Below, one piece after another: positions 58,215 to 64,000 of a stretch of DNA of 64,000 nt. Position 1 is the stretch's first letter. The number at the start of each line of letters is the position of its first letter. Made by a program: the position numbers and the translations under genes. The notes under the pieces are model-generated. The model was given only the letters and a program-made list of their open reading frames with translations. It searched no databases and was not told the DNA's origin. Source of the stretch: Urophycis tenuis (taxonomy: Eukaryota; Chordata; Actinopteri; Gadiformes; Phycidae); NCBI GenBank assembly GCA_036785325.1, contig JAXIVH010000037.1, positions 3,404,689 to 3,468,688 on the forward strand, written 5' to 3'.

Positions 58215-60989
58215 CTAGGTAGCCCTGGTTTGGCCAATCAGGGCCGGAGCTTGGTTCTTGTCCTCTGTTGGGTCCAGATGAACTAGCAGAAAACTGGGGT
58301 CACGAAGGACCGAGGCCAGCCGTGACAAAGCACTGCCTCCACGGTCCCCCAATGCAGCTATCCTCAGCGATGGGTGTCCAGACCTAGGAAAGACCAAGAC
58401 CAGCCCCGACCAGCGGTGCCTTCCCAGTCGGTCCCAGGGTAGGAAAGGCCAAGGCCAGCCGCGACTAAGCACTGCCTCCCTGGCCCCTCCAGGACCCCAT
58501 GCCGAACAGCCTGTTAATAACAATTCCTGTGCCCCATACACCGCGCGACTACAGAGATTGTGTAGGAAGTTGACCTTAGAGAAGACTCAATGGCTTACTT
58601 TCCTCACCCAAAACAACAATTTCTTGGGGTAGTCTATTCTCGCCGTAGGTACTTCGGTAATGGTTTTTTTTGTGAAAAGTTTTCCGGATGAAATGCATGC
58701 TGGGTAATTGTCTTCTTCCTCCAATATGTCAAGTGTAGGTTAAGGTTAGGGTAGATTTAGGGGTAGAGTTAGCAGTTAACCTTAACGTTAGGTTTGAAGT
58801 AAATGGGAGGGGTTGCGGTTAGGGTTAAGGTTAGGGCTGAGGTTAGGGTTAGGTATAAGGTTACGGTTTAGGGTTAAGGTTAGGGTTAAGGTTAGGGTTA
58901 CGGTTAGGGCTAAGGTTAGGGCTAAGGTTACAGTAAGGGTTAGGGTTAGCGTTGCGGTTAGGGTAAGGTTAGGGTTAGGGTTAGAGGTTAGGGGTTAGGG
59001 GTTAGGGTTAAGATGAGGGCTGAGGTTAGGGTTAAGGTTAGGGCTGAGGTTAGGGTTAGGTTTAAGGTTAGGGATAAGGATAGGGTTGGGGTTACGGCTG
59101 AGATTGGGGTTAAGGTTAGGGTTGAGGTTAGGGTTAGTGTTATGGATAAGGTTAGGTTAAGTGTTAGGGCCAAGGTTAGGGTTAAGGTTATGGTTAAGAT
59201 TAGGGTTAGGGCTAGAATTAGGGTTAGGGCTAAGGTTAGGGTTAGGGTTATGGCTGAGGTTAGGGTTAAGGTTAGGTTTGAGGTTAGTGTTAAGGTTAGG
59301 GCCAAGGTTAGGGTTAGGGTTAAGGTTAGGGTTAGGGCTAAGGTAAGGGTTAGGGTTATGGCTGAGGCTAGGGTTAGGGCTAAAGTTAGGGCAAAGGTTA
59401 GAGTTAGGGTTAGCGTTAGAGTTAGGGTAGGGTTAGTGTTGGAGGTTAGGGTAGGCTTAGGGTTAGAGTTAGAGTAGGGGTTAGGGTTAGAGTTAGAGTA
59501 GGGGTTAGGGTTAGTGTTAAGGCTAAGGTTAGGGGTTGAGGTTAGTGTTAAGATTAGGGCCAAGGTAAGGGTTAGTGTTAGGGTTGAGTTAGGGTTAGGG
59601 CTAAGGTTAGGCCTATGGTTAGGGTTGGGGTTGAGGTTATCCCTAGGGTTAGAGTTAGAGCTAGAGATTGAGGAAGGTAGGTTCAAGGTGAGACAGTCTG
59701 TACGGACTGAACTCACCCCCGCCGGATCGGGCTAGTACACTCTATCTCCCCCAACTCCCTCATTTCCATGAGGGAAGACAGGGGAGAAGAGATGGGAGGA
59801 GTATATATATTTAATATATATTTTTTTAGTTAATAAATACATCGAGAGACTCACAGCTGGAGTGGGTTTTAATCTTTGTATTCAAGGTTGTTCCTCCTCT
59901 TTTGATTCCTCGCTGGTGGTGCGTCGTCTCCACCTAGTGGTCGTTTTGTGAAGAAGAGTTATAGAAATAGAAATAGAAATACTCTATTGTTCCCAGGTTG
60001 GGAAATTGCATTAATAGGTAAGTAATAATAATAATAATAGGTAATTGCAATAGTTGGTAAGGTAATCTATATTTGATTTATTTATTTATATTTGTATATT
60101 TATTTAGTCTATTTATTTATTCATTTTTGTTTATTTATTTATTTAGATAAAGAGGATCACAGCTGGAGTGAGTTTTTAGTCTTTGTGTTAAAGGCTGGTT
60201 GCCTTCTTTTGATTCTTCAGTGGTGGTCCATCGCCTCCATCTAGTGGTCGTTTTGTGAATAACAGTTGGTAAGGTAATATAAATGGGTTGTGTAGAGAGC
60301 CCGTTCTTTCGATGGCCCTGGCTCGGTTAGGTTCGTTAGAGTTATCTCGATGACCCCCCCCACCTCATCCAACGACTCGGTAGTTGAATAGGGGATCAAA
60401 GGCAGTTGCACTCGCCAATATCTAGTCATCCGCAGCTCTCTTTTCCCATATTACCAAGAATGAAGTAAAACGAAATGGTTATCTGTCTTGTTGTGATATA
60501 ACCGCTGATTTGGAGATATAGACTTGTTTTTCCTTTTCCCAAAGGTTTTCTTTGTTCCAAGATGGAGGTCAATCTAGTTTGATTGAAGGTACTTCCAATG
60601 CATTGGTATATTTACTTATTTGAATAAAGACGAGTCACAGCTGGAGTGAGACTTTTCTTTTCCATTTCTATTTGAGTATAAACGTGCTATCGAAATATTA
60701 GGACACGTCATCAGTAGTGGACCCTGGGATCATAGGGTGTTTCTGGCCATTGTCACTATACACCCTCACCCAAGGGAGGCCCCCCCGAGAGTGATCAATT
60801 CTCAAGGTGTGTCGTTTCCGAAATGGAATTGGTATTGGGTTTAAGCTTTTTTAGGAGTGATCATTTGTTGAGGTAACGTCGAGGTAAGTAAAGGTAAGTA
60901 AAACACTTTTTAGGATACATTGTTTTGGTTATGGAGAGGAGGGGGCACATACTTACCCCCTGACCAGCACAAACCAGTTGTTAACACCG
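58215..60989 (+). repeat. Unit U23 (class L, 2775 bp, recombinant)
   Basis: U12-type left part and U8/U19-type right end. CTCF-like cores are at 59927-59940 and 60234-60247. The switch lies between 58955 and 60843, where the two parents look identical, so it cannot be placed more precisely. Confidence 0.95.
58737..59671 (+). repeat. Telomere-like tract, U23
   Basis: 935 bp, beta family. The left part is U12-type. Confidence 0.97.
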
Positions 60990-63664
60990 CTAGGTAGCCC
61001 TGGTTTGGCCAATCAGGGCCGGAGCTTGGTTCTTGTCCTCTGTTGGGTCCAGATGAACTAGCAGAAAACTGGGGTCACGAAGGACCGAGGCCAGCCGTGA
61101 CAAAGCACTGCCTCCACGGTCCCCCAATGCAGCTATCCTCAGCGATGGGTGTCCAGACCTAGGAAAGACCAAGACCAGCCCCGACCAGCGGTGCCTTCCC
61201 AGTCGGTCCCAGGGTAGGAAAGGCCAAGGCCAGCCGCGACTAAGCACTGCCTCCCTGGCCCCTCCAGGACCCCATGCCGAACAGCCTGTTAATAACAATT
61301 CCTGTGCCCCATACACCGCGCGACTACAGAGATTGTGTAGGAAGTTGACCTTAGAGAAGACTCAATGGCTTACTTTCCTCACCCAAAACAACAATTTCTT
61401 GGGGTAGTCTATTCTCGCCGTAGGTACTTCGGTAATGGTTTTTTTTGTGAAAAGTTTTCCGGATGAAATGCATGCTGGGTAATTGTCTTCTTCCTCCAAT
61501 ATGTCAAGTGTAGGTTAAGGTTAGGGTAGATTTAGGGGTAGAGTTAGCAGTTAACCTTAACGTTAGGTTTGAAGTAAATGGGAGGGGTTACGGTTAGGGT
61601 TAAGGTTAGGGCTGAGGTTAGGGTTAGGTATAAGGTTACGGTTTAGGGTTAAGGTTAGGGTTAAGGTTAGGGTTACGGTTAGGGCTAAGGTTAGGGCTAA
61701 GGTTAGAGTAAGGGTTAGGGTTAGCGTTACGGTTAGGGTAAGGTTAGGGTTAGGGTTAGAGGTTAGGGGTTAGGGGTTAGGGTTAAGATGAGGGCTGAGG
61801 TTAGGGTTAAGGTTAGGGCTGAGGTTAGGGTTAGGTTTAAGGTTAGGGATAAGGATAGGGTTGGGGTTACGGCTGAGATTGGGGTTAAGGTTAGGGTTGA
61901 GGTTAGGGTTAGTGTTATGGATAAGGTTAGGTTAAGTGTTAGGGCCAAGGTTAGGGTTAAGGTTATGGTTAAGATTAGGGTTAGGGCTAGAATTAGGGTT
62001 AGGGCTAAGGTTAGGGTTAGGGTTATGGCTGAGGTTAGGGTTAAGGTTAGGTTTGAGGTTAGTGTTAAGGTTAGGGCCAAGGTTAGGGTTAGGGTTAAGG
62101 TTAGGGTTAGGGCTAAGGTAAGGGTTAGGGTTATGGCTGAGGCTAGGGTTAGGGCTAAAGTTAGGGCAAAGGTTAGAGTTAGGGTTAGCGTTAGAGTTAG
62201 GGTAGGGTTAGTGTTGGAGGTTAGGGTAGGCTTAGGGTTAGAGTTAGAGTAGGGGTTAGGGTTAGAGTTAGAGTAGGGGTTAGGGTTAGTGTTAAGGCTA
62301 AGGTTAGGGGTTGAGGTTAGTGTTAAGATTAGGGCCAAGGTAAGGGTTAGTGTTAGGGTTGAGTTAGGGTTAGGGCTAAGGTTAGGCCTATGGTTAGGGT
62401 TGGGGTTGAGGTTATCCCTAGGGTTAGAGTTAGAGCTAGAGATTGAGGAAGGTAGAGTCAAGGTGAGACAGTGAGTATATATATTTAATATATTTTTTTT
62501 TAGTAAATAAATACATCGAGAGACTCACAGCTGGAGTGGGTTTTAATCTTTGTATTCAAGGTTGTTCCTCCTCTTTTGATTCCTCGCTGGTGGTGCGTCG
62601 TCTCCACCTAGTGGTCGTTTTGTGAAGAAGAGTTATAGAAATAGAAATAGAAATACTCTATTGTTCCCAGGTTGGGAAATTGCATTAATAGGTAAGTAAT
62701 AATAATAATAATAGGTAATTGCAATAGTTGGTAAGGTAATCTATATTTAATTTATTTATTTATATTTGTATATTTATTTAGTCTATTTATTTATTCATTT
62801 TTGTTTATTTATTTATTTAGATAAAGAGGATCACAGCTGGAGTGAGTTTTTAGTCTTTGTGTTAAAGGCTGGTTGCCTTCTTTTGATTCTTCAGTGGTGG
62901 TCCATCGCCTCCATCTAGTGGTCGTTTTGTGAATAACAGTTGGTAAGGTAATATAAATGGGTTGTGTAGAGAGCCCGTTCTTTCGATGGCCCTGGCTCGG
63001 TTAGGTTCGTTAGAGTTATCTCGATGACCCCCCCCACCTCATCCAACGACTCGGTAGTTGAATAGGGGATCAAAGGCAGTTGCACTCGCCAATATCTAGT
63101 CATCCGCAGCTCTCTTTTCCCATATTACCAAGAATGAAGTAAAACGAAATGGTTATCTGTCTTGTTGTGATATAACCGCTGATTTGGAGATATAGACTTG
63201 TTTTTCCTTTTCCCAAAGGTTTTCTTTGTTCCAAGATGGAGGTCAATCTAGTTTGATTGAAGGTACTTCCAATGCATTGGTATATTTACTTATTTGAATA
63301 AAGACGAGTCACAGCTGGAGTGAGACTTTTCTTTTCCATTTCTATTTGAGTATAAACGTGCTATCGAAATATTAGGACACGTCATCAGTAGTGGACCCTG
63401 GGATCATAGGGTGTTTCTGGCCATTGTCACTATACACCCTCACCCAAGGGAGGCCCCCCCGAGAGTGATCAATTCTCAAGGTGTGTCGTTTCCGAAATGG
63501 AATTGGTATTGGGTTTAAGCTTTTTCAAGGAGTGATCATTTGTTGAGGTAACGTCGAGGTAAGTAAAGGTAAGTAAAACACTTTTTAGGATACATTGTTT
63601 TGGTTATGGAGAGGAGGGGGCACATACTTACCCCCTGACCAGCACAAACCAGTTGTTAACACCG
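60990..63664 (+). repeat. Unit U24 (class M, 2675 bp)
   Basis: Belongs to the U9/U20 type by its GGGGTTACGG variant near 61586 and by lacking the U2/U13 GC-block change. CTCF-like cores are at 62601-62614 and 62908-62921. Confidence 0.97.
61512..62446 (+). repeat. Telomere-like tract, U24
   Basis: 935 bp, beta family, U9/U20-type. Confidence 0.97.
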
Positions 63665-64000
63665 CTAGGTAGCCCTGGTTTGGCCAATCAGGGCCGGAGC
63701 TTGGTTCTTGTCCTCTGTTGGGTCCAGATGAACTAGCAGAAAACTGGGGTCACGAAGGACCGAGGCCAGCCGTGACAAAGCACTGCCTCCACGGTCCCCC
63801 AATGCAGCTATCCTCAGCGATGGGTGTCCAGACCTAGGAAAGACCAAGACCAGCCCCGACCAGCGGTGCCTTCCCAGTCGGTCCCAGGGTAGGAAAGGCC
63901 AAGGCCAGCCGCGACTAAGCACTGCCTCCCTGGCCCCTCCAGGACCCCATGCCGAACAGCCTGTTAATAACAATTCCTGTGCCCCATACACCGCGCGACT
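63665..64000 (+). repeat. Unit U25 (partial, GC-rich block only)
   Basis: The window ends just after the GC-rich block, so class cannot be determined. Confidence 0.95.

Larger units (their letters stand above)
1..64000 (+). repeat. Tandem macrosatellite array with embedded telomere-like tracts
   Basis: The same block recurs at 1899, 4710, 7385, 9458, 11531, 14306, 17086, 19873, 22648, 25323, 27396, 30071, 32847, 35522, 37595, 39675, 42450, 45230, 48017, 50792, 53467, 55540, 58215, 60990 and 63665. All copies are in the same orientation with no unrelated sequence between them. Spacings are 2073-2080, 2675 or 2775-2811 bp. Array ends are not seen on either side, so it extends beyond the window. 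The G-rich telomere-like strand is always +, so if this is subtelomeric in native orientation the chromosome end would lie to the right (inference). Confidence 0.98.
58215..64000 (+). repeat. Higher-order repeat, third round, interrupted
   Basis: U23 begins like U12: it shares the rare GCGTTGCGG variant at 58950 with U12 at 30806. It ends like U8 and U19, with the six-T AAGCTTTTTTAGG form at 60843. U24 then carries the GGGGTTACGG variant typical of U9 and U20, not of U2 or U13. The 11-unit phase is therefore lost inside U23, and the array continues as after U8 or U19. Confidence 0.85.

Noticed and set aside
1..64000. CRISPR array or bacterial origin
   Set aside because: Repeat period is over 2 kb, there are no spacer-type short repeats or cas-like genes, and the motifs are animal-like.
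1..64000. Transposon as the unit itself
   Set aside because: No transposase or reverse transcriptase frame, no terminal repeats at unit ends and no target-site duplications. Units abut head to tail.

Overview
The whole window is one head-to-tail satellite array. I find no credible protein-coding, rRNA or tRNA gene. A unit of about 2.07 to 2.81 kb is present in 24 complete copies (called U1 to U24 here) plus a partial copy at each edge (U0 and U25). The telomere-type hexamer TTAGGG and its variants, CTCF-like and ZNF143/Staf-like motifs, AT-rich microsatellites and poly-A-signal-like hexamers point to an animal genome. A vertebrate is most likely, and I favour a teleost fish because long degenerate TTAGGG-like tracts are common there. 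The species call is inference. The setting looks subtelomeric or heterochromatic.

Each full unit has the same order. (1) A GC-rich block of about 390 bp carries a CCAAT box and a three-copy minisatellite. (2) A 190 bp spacer carries a ZNF143/Staf-like site. (3) A degenerate telomere-like tract of 0.89 to 0.97 kb follows, always G-rich on the + strand. (4) A 101 bp hairpin-bearing segment comes next. (5) Two diverged copies of a 135 bp module, each with a CTCF-like core on the - strand, are separated by AT-rich microsatellites. (6) About 730 bp of non-repetitive sequence leads to the next GC block.

There are three structural classes. L (complete, 2775-2811 bp): U0, 1, 5, 6, 7, 8, 12, 16-19, 23. 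M (2675 bp, lacking the 101 bp segment): U2, 9, 11, 13, 20, 22, 24. S (2073-2080 bp, a 702 bp deletion that removes the hairpins, both CTCF-like modules and the AT-rich region): U3, 4, 10, 14, 15, 21. All members of a class share identical breakpoints, so each deletion arose once and then spread.

The classes follow a higher-order repeat of 11 units, L M S S L L L L M S M, about 28.15 kb long. It is seen twice (1899-30070 and 30071-58214), and the start of a third round is interrupted. Private variants recur exactly 11 units apart. Phase jumps inside U1 and U23 look like products of unequal exchange between U8-type and U12-type units.

The most interesting reading is inference. Each L or M unit resembles a miniature subtelomere: GC-rich CCAAT/ZNF143 promoter-like block, then a UUAGGG-encoding tract, then CTCF-like boundary sites, amplified in tandem. 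Rightward transcription would give TERRA-like RNA. I cannot test expression, factor binding, chromosomal position or assembly correctness from sequence alone.
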